In this document: positions 55,209-64,000 of the stretch, in pieces
How the letters are laid out: every line of letters begins with the position of its first letter
Numbering within the stretch: position 1 is the first letter of the stretch
DNA from: Umezawaea sp049997955
GTDB taxonomy: Bacteria > Actinomycetota > Actinomycetes > Mycobacteriales > Pseudonocardiaceae
Assembly: GCA_049997955.1 (NCBI GenBank)
Contig: JAEBDY010000001.1
Location: 248,001 to 312,000 of the forward strand
Direction: 5' to 3'
DNA: 64,000 nucleotides
Notes under the pieces: generated by a model
The model's input: only the letters and a program-made list of their open reading frames with translations
The model's database searches: none
Told to the model about the DNA's origin: nothing
Translations under genes and position numbers: made by a program

Positions 55209-56081
55209 TCAGCTGAGCATCAGCGCGCCACCGACGACGGCCGCCCACAGCAGCATCGCCAGGCCGGTGTCGCGCAGCACCGGGATCAGCTCGAGCCCGG
55301 TCATGCCCCGCACCACCCGCCGCGCGCCGAGCACCGCGAGCGGCAGCGCCAGCAGCCCGAGCAGCGCGCCCGGCACGCGAAGGCCGATCACCAGCGTGAT
55401 CAGGAACGGTGCCACGACCAGCGCCAGGTACAGGCGACGCGTGTCCCGGTCGCCGATGAGGACGGCCAGGGTCCGCTTCCCCGTCCTGGTGTCGGTCGGG
55501 ATGTCCCGCAGGTTGTTCGCCACCAGCACCGCCGTCGAGAAGCACCCGACCGCCACCGCGGCCCCGATGCCGATCCCGGTCACCTCGCCGGTCTGCACGA
55601 ACAGCGTCCCCAGCACCCCGGCGGGCCCGAAGAACAGGAACACCGCGACTTCCCCGAAGCCCGAGTACCCGTACGGCTTCGACCCGCCGGTGTAGAACCA
55701 CGCCCCCGCGATGCACAGCACCCCGAACGCGACGAGCCACCAGTAGCCGGACATCGCGATCAGCACGAGCCCCGCGACCGCCGCCACCCCCAGGCACGCG
55801 AACGCCGCGTTCCGCACCGTGACCGGCTCGGCCGCACCCGACCCCACCAGCCGGAACGGGCCGACCCGGTGGTCGTCCGTTCCGCGGATGCCGTCGGAGT
55901 AGTCGTTGGCGAAGTTCACCCCGACCTGCAGCGCGATGGACACCACCAGCGCGAGCAGGGACATGGTGAGCGAGAACCCGTCGATGTTCTGCGCCGCGCC
56001 CGCGCCGACCAGCACCGGCGCGATCGAGTTCGGCAGCGTGCGAGGACGAGTGCCCTCGACCCACTGGGTGACTGTGGCCAT
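55209..56081 (-). CDS. menA: 1,4-dihydroxy-2-naphthoate polyprenyltransferase
   Basis: Membrane prenyltransferase attaching the polyprenyl chain to DHNA to give demethylmenaquinone. The 290-residue UbiA-family protein has about eight helices, the first Asp motif in VNFANDYSDGIRGTDD and the second in NNLRDIPTDTRTGKRTLAV. ATVTQWVEGTRPRTLPNSIA is the typical MenA start. ATG 56081 gives that N-terminus; ATG 56099 would add six residues. Confidence 0.95.
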   Translation of the reverse strand: MATVTQWVEGTRPRTLPNSIAPVLVGAGAAQNIDGFSLTMSLLALVVSIALQVGVNFANDYSDGIRGTDDHRVGPFRLVGSGAAEPVTVRNAAFACLGVAAVAGLVLIAMSGYWWLVAFGVLCIAGAWFYTGGSKPYGYSGFGEVAVFLFFGPAGVLGTLFVQTGEVTGIGIGAAVAVGCFSTAVLVANNLRDIPTDTRTGKRTLAVLIGDRDTRRLYLALVVAPFLITLVIGLRVPGALLGLLALPLAVLGARRVVRGMTGLELIPVLRDTGLAMLLWAAVVGGALMLS

Positions 56082-56131
56082 GGGGTCATCTTCGGCCATG
56101 GCTCGCTGACCACCGCAGACGGGTCCTGGTC

Positions 56132-56884
56132 TCAACAGGCGCCCACCTCGGGCGCCCCGGCGACGTGCGCGGCGCCCAGGTACTTGCCGGTGGACAGCCG
56201 GTACCACGTGGTCGACGTGCCCTCGGTGCCCGTGGTGCTCTCGCCGTCCACCGAGCACACCAGCGGCACCCGCGCGTGCCGGGCCGCCAACCCCACCTCG
56301 CCCGCGGAGCCGCGCGGCCCGTTCCGCACGACCGACAGCGCCCGCACGGTTCCGGTGGGCGTCGACCCGGTCCACAGGAACTGCACGGTCACCCACGCGT
56401 TGCCGGTCAGCCGCAGCCCGTCCCAGAACGTGCCGTCGGCCAGGTCGATCCCCGACGGGTTCCCGACCCGGCGGCCGAACTGGTCCGCGCCGCCGTTGTG
56501 GCCGTCCTCGAAGGCCGCCTGGGCCTGCGGCGTCCCCGCGGGCAGGTCGGTCCACATCTCGCGGTCGTCGTTCCAGTAGTCGTCCTCGGCGTTCCAGGGC
56601 CCCACGTCCCAGACCGGCGCCCACTCGCAGCGGCCGTTGTTCGCGCACACCCGGACCGTGAGGTCGCCGGAGCCGCGCCCGGACAGGCCCCGGCGGGACG
56701 GGAGGGCGACGAAGTGGTCGCGGTCCCCGATCACGTGGCCGTTGGCCGTGGTGCCGCCGACCAGGCCCTCACGGGTGGCGTGGACCCGGAACAGCCGTGC
56801 CGCGGTCTCGGCGTGCGCCACCACCGGAGCGGCCCAGGCCACGGCCAGCAGCACCGCGGTGATCACCAGCAGGCGTCTCGTCAT
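56132..56884 (-). CDS. Secreted protein with double-psi beta-barrel-like region
   Basis: A 250-residue exported protein. The signal peptide is MTRRLLVITAVLLAVAWAAP with a likely cut after AHA. The central part (VIGDRDHFVALPSRRGLSG, TVRVCANNGRCEWAPVWDV, GPWNAEDDYWNDDREMW) resembles the double-psi barrel of RlpA- or expansin-like secreted proteins, and a beta-rich C-terminus (WYRLSTGKYLGAAHV) resembles an SH3 repeat. Several Cys could form disulfides. Function unknown; cell-wall association is a guess. It sits between menA and menE on the same strand. Confidence 0.65.
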   Translation of the reverse strand: MTRRLLVITAVLLAVAWAAPVVAHAETAARLFRVHATREGLVGGTTANGHVIGDRDHFVALPSRRGLSGRGSGDLTVRVCANNGRCEWAPVWDVGPWNAEDDYWNDDREMWTDLPAGTPQAQAAFEDGHNGGADQFGRRVGNPSGIDLADGTFWDGLRLTGNAWVTVQFLWTGSTPTGTVRALSVVRNGPRGSAGEVGLAARHARVPLVCSVDGESTTGTEGTSTTWYRLSTGKYLGAAHVAGAPEVGAC

Positions 56885-56926
56885 CCGCCAGAGCCAAGCG
56901 GTGAACGCCCGCCCTCGCCGCTGGAG

Positions 56927-58030
56927 TCACCCGAACGAGCGGGCCACGGCCGCGCGGTCGACCTTGCCGGGGCCGCGGGTGGGCAGCTCGGGCAGGAACA
57001 GCACGCGCTTCGGCACGGCGGCCCGGCCCACCGCGGAGCGCACGGCGTCCTGGAGCGCCGACTCGGCGGGCGGCGGACCGGCAGCGACGACGGCCGCCAC
57101 GACGACCTGCCCCCACTCCGCGTCCGGCACCCCGACCACGCACACCTCGCGCACGCCGGGCACCGCCGCGAGCGCCCGTTCGACCAGCGCCGGTGGCACC
57201 TTCTCGCCACCGGTGACGATCACGTCGTCCGCCCGCCCCAGCACCTCCAGCGTCCCGTCCGGCCGGAACCGGCCCAGGTCGCCGGTGCGGAACCACCCGC
57301 CGGCGAACCGCTCGCCCCGGTACCCGAGCGCGAGCGTCGGCCCGGCCAGGTCGATCCGGCCGTCGACGAGCCGCACGTCGACGCCGTCGAGCGGCACGCC
57401 GTCGTACACGCAGCCGCCCGCGGTCTCGCTCATGCCGTACGTGGTCACCACCCGCACGCCCGCCGCCACCGCCGCGTCCAGCAGCGGCCGGGGGGTCGCC
57501 GCGCCGCCGAGCAGCACGGCGTCGAACCCCCGCAGCTCCGGCACGTCGTCGGCCACCAGCCGGGCCAGCTGGGTGGGCACCAGCGCCGTGTAGTGCGGCC
57601 CCGGCGTGGCCAGCAGGGGCCGGGCGGCCTCGGCGAACGCCGCCGCCCGGAACCCCGGCGCGAGGTCCAGCACGGCGGGCGACGTGCCCGCCACCAGCGA
57701 GCGGACGAGCACCTGGACGCCCGCGACGTGCGTGGCGGGCAGCGCCAGCAGCCACCGGCCCGGACCGCCGAGCCGGGCGTGCGTGGCCTCGGCGGACGCC
57801 CGGAGGGCCGCGGCGGACAGCAGCACCGACTTGGGCGTCCCGGTCGACCCGGACGTGGTGATCACCAGCGCCGCGCCGCGTTCCCACGCCCGGAGGACCA
57901 CCGGGGCCACGACCTGCCCGAACGGCACCGGGCGCACCGCGGGCCCGGTGCCGTCGAGCGCCGCCGCCAGCGGTTCCAGCAGCTCCAGCGCGTCGAACGA
58001 GACCGGGACCGCCTCGACCACCTCGGCCAT
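56927..58030 (-). CDS. menE: o-Succinylbenzoate-CoA ligase
   Basis: Activates o-succinylbenzoate with CoA in menaquinone synthesis. The 367-residue chain is short for an ANL enzyme, as in actinobacterial MenE. Motifs: ITTSGSTGTPKSVLLSAAAL, TYGMSETAGGCVYDG, GWFRTGDLGRF, LGRADDVIVTGGEKVPPALV and PTRGPGKVDRAAV with the C-terminal Lys. ATG 58030 overlaps the stop of menB, so the two are coupled. Confidence 0.92.
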   Translation of the reverse strand: MAEVVEAVPVSFDALELLEPLAAALDGTGPAVRPVPFGQVVAPVVLRAWERGAALVITTSGSTGTPKSVLLSAAALRASAEATHARLGGPGRWLLALPATHVAGVQVLVRSLVAGTSPAVLDLAPGFRAAAFAEAARPLLATPGPHYTALVPTQLARLVADDVPELRGFDAVLLGGAATPRPLLDAAVAAGVRVVTTYGMSETAGGCVYDGVPLDGVDVRLVDGRIDLAGPTLALGYRGERFAGGWFRTGDLGRFRPDGTLEVLGRADDVIVTGGEKVPPALVERALAAVPGVREVCVVGVPDAEWGQVVVAAVVAAGPPPAESALQDAVRSAVGRAAVPKRVLFLPELPTRGPGKVDRAAVARSFG

Positions 58031-58944
58031 CAGAAGTAGTAGGGGAAGTCGGACCAGTCGGGGGTGCGCTTCTCCAGGAACGCGTCGCGCCCCTCCACGG
58101 CCTCGTCGGTCATGTACGCCAGCCGGGTCGTCTCGCCCGCGAAGATCTGCTGGCCTACCAGGCCGTCGTCGATCAGGTTGAACGAGTACTTCAGCATCCG
58201 CTGGGCCGTCGGCGACTTGCCGTTGACCTCCCGCGCCCACTGGAGCGCCGTGTTCTCCAGCTCGGCGTGCGGCACGACCTCGTTCACCGCGCCCATCCGC
58301 TGCATCTCGGCCGCGCCGTAGGTGCGGCCGAGGAAGAAGATCTCGCGGGCGAACTTCTGGCCGACCTGGCGGGCCAGGTACGCCGAGCCGTAGCCGCCGT
58401 CGAAGCTGCCGACGTCGGCGTCGGTCTGCTTGAACCTGGCGTGCTCGGCGCTCGCGATCGTGAGGTCGCACACCACGTGCAGGCTGTGGCCGCCGCCGGC
58501 CGCCCAGCCGGGCACGACCGCGATGACGACCTTCGGCATGAACCGGATCAGCCGCTGGCACTCCAGGATGTGCAACCGCCCGGCCCTGGCGGGGTCGACC
58601 GTGTCCGCGGTTTCCCCGTCGGCGTACTGATACCCCGACCGACCCCGAATCCGCTGGTCACCGCCCGAGCAGAAGGCCCAGCCGCCGTCGCGCGCGGACG
58701 GGCCGTTCCCGGTGAGCAGCACGCAGCCCACGTCGGACGACATGCGGGCGTGGTCGAGCGCCCGGTGCAACTCGTCCACGGTGTGCGGGCGGAACGCGTT
58801 GCGCACCTCGGGCCGGTTGAAGGCGATCCGCACCGTGCCCTGGTCCACCGCGCGGTGGTAGGTGATGTCCGTGAGGGACTCGAAGCCGGGGATCGGCTTC
58901 CACCTGGACGCGTCGAACAACTCGGAGATTTCCTGGTCTGCCAC
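58030..58944 (-). CDS. menB: 1,4-dihydroxy-2-naphthoyl-CoA synthase
   Basis: Crotonase-family enzyme cyclising o-succinylbenzoyl-CoA. The 304-residue length and the motifs VRIAFNRPEVRNAFRPHTVD, FCSGGDQRIRGRSGY, VPGWAAGGGHSLHVVCDLTI, KQTDADVGSFDGGYGSAYLA and a tail ending RTPDWSDFPYYF match MenB closely. GTG 58944 is preceded by TATTGT seven bases upstream (leaderless). menD diverges only 18 bases away. Confidence 0.96.
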   Translation of the reverse strand: MADQEISELFDASRWKPIPGFESLTDITYHRAVDQGTVRIAFNRPEVRNAFRPHTVDELHRALDHARMSSDVGCVLLTGNGPSARDGGWAFCSGGDQRIRGRSGYQYADGETADTVDPARAGRLHILECQRLIRFMPKVVIAVVPGWAAGGGHSLHVVCDLTIASAEHARFKQTDADVGSFDGGYGSAYLARQVGQKFAREIFFLGRTYGAAEMQRMGAVNEVVPHAELENTALQWAREVNGKSPTAQRMLKYSFNLIDDGLVGQQIFAGETTRLAYMTDEAVEGRDAFLEKRTPDWSDFPYYF

Positions 58945-58950
58945 GCAGGC

Positions 58951-58957
58951 GACAATA
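58951..58957. promoter_or_regulatory. Overlapping divergent -10 boxes of menB and menD
   Basis: On the minus strand TATTGT (58957-58952) ends seven bases before menB GTG 58944. On the plus strand GACAAT (58951-58956) ends six bases before menD GTG 58963. The two boxes overlap in an 18-base gap, so RNA polymerase could use only one at a time. Confidence 0.6.
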
Positions 58958-58962
58958 GGGGG

Positions 58963-60606
58963 GTGAACCCGTCCACCGCGCAGGCCATGGTGTTCGTCGA
59001 CGAGCTCGTCCGCAACGGCGTGCGGCACGTCGTCCTGAGCCCCGGCTCGCGCAACGCGCCCCTGTCGTTCGCGCTGCACGCCGCGGCCGTGGCGGGGAGG
59101 GTGGCGCTGCACGTGCGGATCGACGAGCGCAGCGCGGGGTTCCTGGCGCTGGGGCTGGCGAAGGCGGGCGGGGTGGTGGCCGTGGTCTGCACGTCGGGGA
59201 CGGCGGTCGCGAACCTGCACCCGGCGGTGCTGGAGGCGCGGCACTCGGGCACCGGGCTGCTGGTGGTGACGGCGGACCGGCCGGTCGAGCTGCACCGGAC
59301 CGGGGCGAGCCAGACGGTCGACCAGCACGGGATCTTCGGCGCCGCGACGGACACGCTGCACTTCCCGGTGGCCGAGCGGCGGGCGGGCCAGAACGGGACC
59401 TGGCGGTCGCTGGTGTGCCGGGCGGTCGCGACCGCCCGGTCGGGCAGGCCGCTGCACGTCAACGTGCCGCTGCGCGACCCGCTGGTGCCGGACCGCGACG
59501 GCGACTGGCCGGAGGCGTTGGACGGCAGGCACTTCGACGTGCCGTGGACGCGGGTCGAGGCGCGCGAGGTCACGTCGACGTCGACCGCGGAGCACCTCGG
59601 GCCGCGGACGCTGGTGGTCGTGGGCGACTCGCTGGTGGGGGAGACCGCCGAGCTGGCGTGGCACGCGGGGTGGCCGATCGTCGCGGAGCCGACGGCGGGC
59701 TCGGACGGTCCGGTGCTGCGGCACGGCACGCTGCTGCTGAACTCGGGCGACCTGCCGCCGGAGCTGCGGCCGAGCGCGGTGCTCGTGGTGGGGCGGGCGA
59801 CGCTGTCGCGCGGGGTGCTGAAACTGGTCTCGCGGACGCCCGTCGTGCACGTCCTGTCGCCGGACCTGGACTGGCCGGACCCGGCGTTCGCCGCGACGCA
59901 CACGTCGACCGGGCTGACGGCGGGCGAGCTGGAGGTGGACCCGGAGTGGCTGGCGGCCTGGCAGGAAGCCGACAGGCTGGCCGCCAAGGCCGTCGACGCG
60001 GTGCTGGGCGACGAGCCGTGGCCGACCGGCCTGCACGTGGCGCGCGAACTCGTCGACGCGCTGCCGTCGGGCTCGACGCTGTTCCTCGGATCGTCCAACC
60101 CGGTCCGCGACGTCGACCTGGTCGCCCGTCCCCGCGCGGACCTCGTCGTGCACGCCAACCGCGGCGGCGCGGGCATCGACGGCAGCGTGTCGACCGCGAT
60201 CGGGCTGGCGCTCGCCGAGGGGTCGGGGTTCGCGCTCGTCGGCGACCTCACGTTCCTGCACGACCTGAACGGGCTGCTGATCGGGCCGGGCGAGCAGCGA
60301 CCGGACCTGACGATCGTCGTGCTCAACGACGACGGCGGCGGCATCTTCTCGCTGCTGGAGCAGGGCGCGCCGGAGCACGCGGCGTCGTTCGAGCGGGTCT
60401 TCGGCACTCCGCACGGCATGGACCTGGCCGCGTTGTGCGCCGGTTACCGGGTTCCGCACGTCCTGGTCGAAACGCCTGATCAATTCCGCGCCGAACTCGC
60501 GCGGCCCGCGGGGATCAAGGTCGTGGAGATTCGTGTGAATCGTTCCGGATTGCGTGCTTTGCACACTTCTCTGCGGAATGCCGTGGCAACCGGTGCCAAA
60601 TCGTAG
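58963..60606 (+). CDS. menD: SEPHCHC synthase (2-oxoglutarate decarboxylase-type)
   Basis: Thiamine-diphosphate enzyme adding a succinyl unit from 2-oxoglutarate to isochorismate. The 547-residue protein shows VRHVVLSPGSRNAPLSFALH, RIDERSAGFLALGLAK, VCTSGTAVANLHPAVLEA, ANRGGAGIDGSVSTAIGLAL, VGDLTFLHDLNGLL and VVLNDDGGGIFSLLEQ. The last two form the ThDP/Mg site. GTG 58963 yields the standard N-terminus VNPSTAQAMVFVDELVRNG. Confidence 0.96.
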   Translation: MNPSTAQAMVFVDELVRNGVRHVVLSPGSRNAPLSFALHAAAVAGRVALHVRIDERSAGFLALGLAKAGGVVAVVCTSGTAVANLHPAVLEARHSGTGLLVVTADRPVELHRTGASQTVDQHGIFGAATDTLHFPVAERRAGQNGTWRSLVCRAVATARSGRPLHVNVPLRDPLVPDRDGDWPEALDGRHFDVPWTRVEAREVTSTSTAEHLGPRTLVVVGDSLVGETAELAWHAGWPIVAEPTAGSDGPVLRHGTLLLNSGDLPPELRPSAVLVVGRATLSRGVLKLVSRTPVVHVLSPDLDWPDPAFAATHTSTGLTAGELEVDPEWLAAWQEADRLAAKAVDAVLGDEPWPTGLHVARELVDALPSGSTLFLGSSNPVRDVDLVARPRADLVVHANRGGAGIDGSVSTAIGLALAEGSGFALVGDLTFLHDLNGLLIGPGEQRPDLTIVVLNDDGGGIFSLLEQGAPEHAASFERVFGTPHGMDLAALCAGYRVPHVLVETPDQFRAELARPAGIKVVEIRVNRSGLRALHTSLRNAVATGAKS

Positions 60607-60646
60607 GAGCCTACGTACGGGGGTATTCGAGCCCTGGTGCGGTGAC

Positions 60647-60652
60647 TAGTTT
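60647..60652 (+). promoter_or_regulatory. Leaderless -10 box of the M1 peptidase gene
   Basis: TAGTTT ends six bases before ATG 60659. Confidence 0.6.
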
Positions 60653-60658
60653 CCAGCC

Positions 60659-62164
<1,506 letters not shown>

Positions 62165-62169
62165 CGGGT

Positions 62170-62199
62170 GCGGGCGCCCCTCGTCGGAGGGGCGCCCGC
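62170..62199. terminator. Bidirectional terminator between M1 peptidase and lipase-like genes
   Basis: GCGGGCGCCCCTC (62170-62182) pairs perfectly over 13 bp with 62187-62199 around GTCG; it lies between convergent stops. Confidence 0.8.
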
Positions 62200-62204
62200 G
62201 TGCG

Positions 62205-63311
62205 TCAGCGCACGAACGCCACGTCGGGGTGGTCGGGCGACTCGTGCCGCAGCAGCGGCTGCGGCCGGTGCTTGAGCGCGCGGTCGAAGAACGCGGCGAG
62301 GTACGCGCGCTGGGCGGCGACGGCGCGCACCGGGTCGACGGTGCCGATCCGCAGCCGCCGCACCGCGGGGTCGCCGTCGAGCTGCGGCAGGAACGCCTGC
62401 ACGTCGGTGTAGCTGTAGTGCATCGACCCGGCCATCAGGAGGTCGCGCCGGAAACCGGTGCCGTTCTCCCAGAACGCGCCCCACGAGGGTGAGGTCAGGT
62501 GGGTGCGGGGTTCGCCGTTCCGCGTGCCGCCCGGCGTGCCCATCAGCAGGAACGGCCGGTCGACGCCCTCGGTGGCCGCACGGGTGGGCTGCGTGCCGTC
62601 GACGTCGTAGGCGAGCCACCCGTCGAGGTTCGCCCCCGCGTCGACCCGCCGGTCGGTGACCATCAGCTCGGCGGTCGTGTCACCGCCGTACGAGTGCCCG
62701 AACATCCCGACCCGCGACAGGTCCGCGGAGGAGCCGAGCACCGACGGCAGCCGGTCCAGCACGAACCCCACGTCGGCCACCCTGGTCTTCAGCGCGGTGC
62801 GCAGCCGGTCCTCGCCGGGGGGCTTCGCCACCTCCAGCCGCCCGCCGGGGAACTCCACGAACGGGGCTTCGTGCGTGTGGTCGACGGTCACCACCACGTA
62901 CCCGCGGCTCGCCAGGTCCTCCGCGGCCGCGGTGCCCAGCGTGCGCAGCGAGCCGTAGCCGGGCGAGTAGAGGACGACCGGCCACCGGCCGTGCGGACGG
63001 GCGTCGACGCGGGCGTGCGTCCGCACGCTGCCCCAGTCGACCTGGCCCGCGGGCAGGCCCATCGCGGCGGCTCCCCCGTCGAAGGCCACCGCCGAGGCGG
63101 GGGGCAGGTACGGCGCGATCGGCTCGCCGCCCGCCCGCGCGGGGTACCAGGTGGTGATCATCAGCTCGCGGTCGCGCGCGGGGTCGACCAGGCGCACCTG
63201 GCGGGTGCCGAGGTCGTGCGGACCGGTGGGGTCGGGCAGGTCGAAGGCGGCCTGCTCAGGGGCCGCCACGAGGGTGGCGGCGGTGAGCAGGGCTGTCAGG
63301 GTCGTGGACAC
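62205..63311 (-). CDS. Secreted alpha/beta hydrolase (PAF-acetylhydrolase/lipase-like)
   Basis: A 368-residue exported hydrolase with an N-terminal signal (MSTTLTALLTAATLVAAPEQ). The platelet-activating-factor acetylhydrolase-like fold is suggested by TWYPARAGGEP near the start, VVLYSPGYGSLRTLG (oxyanion region), VGMFGHSYGGDTTAELM (nucleophile Ser) and VTVDHTHEAP. A late His in AGSMHYSYTD may complete the triad. Substrate (short lipid ester or peptide) unknown. Confidence 0.85.
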   Translation of the reverse strand: MSTTLTALLTAATLVAAPEQAAFDLPDPTGPHDLGTRQVRLVDPARDRELMITTWYPARAGGEPIAPYLPPASAVAFDGGAAAMGLPAGQVDWGSVRTHARVDARPHGRWPVVLYSPGYGSLRTLGTAAAEDLASRGYVVVTVDHTHEAPFVEFPGGRLEVAKPPGEDRLRTALKTRVADVGFVLDRLPSVLGSSADLSRVGMFGHSYGGDTTAELMVTDRRVDAGANLDGWLAYDVDGTQPTRAATEGVDRPFLLMGTPGGTRNGEPRTHLTSPSWGAFWENGTGFRRDLLMAGSMHYSYTDVQAFLPQLDGDPAVRRLRIGTVDPVRAVAAQRAYLAAFFDRALKHRPQPLLRHESPDHPDVAFVR

Positions 63312-63380
63312 GCCCCGAGCCTGGCCGCGACGACCGGCCCGCCACCACCGACGATGGTGGCGACCCGCCCCCGACCTTCG

Positions 63381-64000
63381 TCAGCGGCCTTCGAGCGCGT
63401 CCCTCATCGGCCGCATCTTGGCGTGCGCCTCGCACACCTCGTTGTCCGGATCCGACTCCGCCACGAGCCCGCAGCCCGCGAACAGCCGGGCGGTGCGACC
63501 CTCCAGCTGGGCGCACCGCAGGGCGATGCCGAGTTCGCCGTCGCCGTTGCCGTCGATCCAGCCGACCGGACCGGCGTACCGGCCGCGGTCCATGCCCTCC
63601 AGCTCCTCGATGAGCGCGATGGCGTCCGCGCGGGGCGTGCCGCCGACCGCCGCCGTCGGGTGCAGCGCCGCGCCGAGCCGCAGCAGCGACGGCGAGCCGC
63701 TCAGCGTGCCGATCACGTCGGTGGACAGGTGCGACACGTTCGGCAGCCGCAGCACCGACGGTCCGTCCACGGACATGGTCGTGCAGAACGGCCTCAGCGT
63801 GTCCGTGAGCGACCGGATCGCGTAGTCGTGCTCCTCCAGGTTCTTCGGCGACGACAGCAGCGCCGCCTCCAGCTCCTCGTCGGACATGCCGTCGTGCGGC
63901 CACGTCGTGCCCGCGAGCACCCGCGAGTCGACCAGCGGCCCGGTGCGCCGCAGCAGCAGTTCCGGGGTGGCGCCGAGCAGGCCGTCCACGGCGTACACCC
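63381..64000 (-). CDS. menF: Isochorismate synthase, C-terminal part (runs off the window)
   Basis: The last 206 residues of a chorismate-utilising enzyme; the start lies beyond base 64000. GATPELLLRR, SRVLAGTTWPHDG, SSPKNLEEHDYAIRSLTDTL, LPNVSHLSTDVIGTLSG, LHPTAAVGGTPRADAIALIE, MDRGRYAGPVGWIDGNGDGE and the ending FAGCGLVAESDP are diagnostic of isochorismate synthase (MenF/EntC). Its product isochorismate is the substrate of MenD, so menaquinone is the likely use here. A siderophore role cannot be excluded. Confidence 0.92.
   Translation of the reverse strand, partial: VYAVDGLLGATPELLLRRTGPLVDSRVLAGTTWPHDGMSDEELEAALLSSPKNLEEHDYAIRSLTDTLRPFCTTMSVDGPSVLRLPNVSHLSTDVIGTLSGSPSLLRLGAALHPTAAVGGTPRADAIALIEELEGMDRGRYAGPVGWIDGNGDGELGIALRCAQLEGRTARLFAGCGLVAESDPDNEVCEAHAKMRPMRDALEGR

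Overview
The window is high-GC, densely packed actinobacterial chromosome. The genes point to a mycelial relative of Pseudonocardiaceae (Saccharothrix, Actinosynnema or Lentzea type; inference). Evidence: mycothiol biosynthesis (mshA), SenX3-RegX3, the 33-residue actinobacterial ribosomal protein bS22, a rex-hemACD-B cluster, the menaquinone pathway, and the developmental regulators BldC and BldN with an RsbN-like anti-sigma factor. From memory, gene order follows the conserved block Rv0486 to Rv0555 of Mycobacterium tuberculosis (mshA, gpm, senX3-regX3, ppx, proC, epimerase, acyltransferase, serB, glutaredoxin, hemACDB, hemL, ccdA-resB-ccsA, menE/B/D). The bldN/rex-hem order also resembles Streptomyces. 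I see no rRNA, tRNA, insertion sequence, prophage, CRISPR array or secondary-metabolite cluster.

Layout. 1-2.3 kb: the end of a protease-like gene, an SDR and an L,D-transpeptidase. 2.3-3.2 kb: a gene-free stretch with two structured palindromic elements and two tandem repeats. 3.2-5.7 kb: hydrolase-mshA-ybjN. 5.8-10.6 kb: a DUF4349 lipoprotein, an acyl-CoA ligase, and an intradiol dioxygenase-SDR pair behind tandem palindromic operators. 10.7-23.7 kb: gpm, a regulator/aldo-keto reductase pair, senX3-regX3, ppx, a repeat-bearing membrane protein, a TIM-barrel protein, proline dehydrogenase, thioesterase, proC, a BldC-like protein, bS22, an epimerase and an acyltransferase. 24-28.4 kb: serB-like, rsbN-like and bldN on the minus strand, with a divergent ligase. 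28.4-29.3 kb: a second gene-free repeat island. 29.3-38.2 kb: glutaredoxin, a membrane molybdopterin oxidoreductase, a fasciclin lipoprotein, then rex-hemA-hemC-hemD-hemB. 38.2-42.6 kb: six related small membrane proteins plus two more. 42.6-49.6 kb: hemL, a phosphatase, a TlpA-like protein, an M64 peptidase and ccdA-resB-ccsA. 49.7-55.2 kb: MinD-like ATPase, BldC, Lrp, ADP-ribosylglycohydrolase and a cysteine-desulfhydrase-like enzyme. 55.2-64 kb: menA, menE, menB, menD and menF (partial), with secreted hydrolases between them.

How it fits together. Much of the window serves respiration: Rex (NADH/NAD sensor) leads the heme operon, hemL and the system II cytochrome c machinery follow, and menaquinone genes close the window. 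Many transcription units appear leaderless: a TANNNT -10 box ends 5-8 nt before the start codon. The least explained material is two families of intergenic structured repeats: three copies of a 24-bp-stem hairpin element, each flanked on the same side by a different tandem repeat, and two copies of a nested palindrome of about 117 bp.
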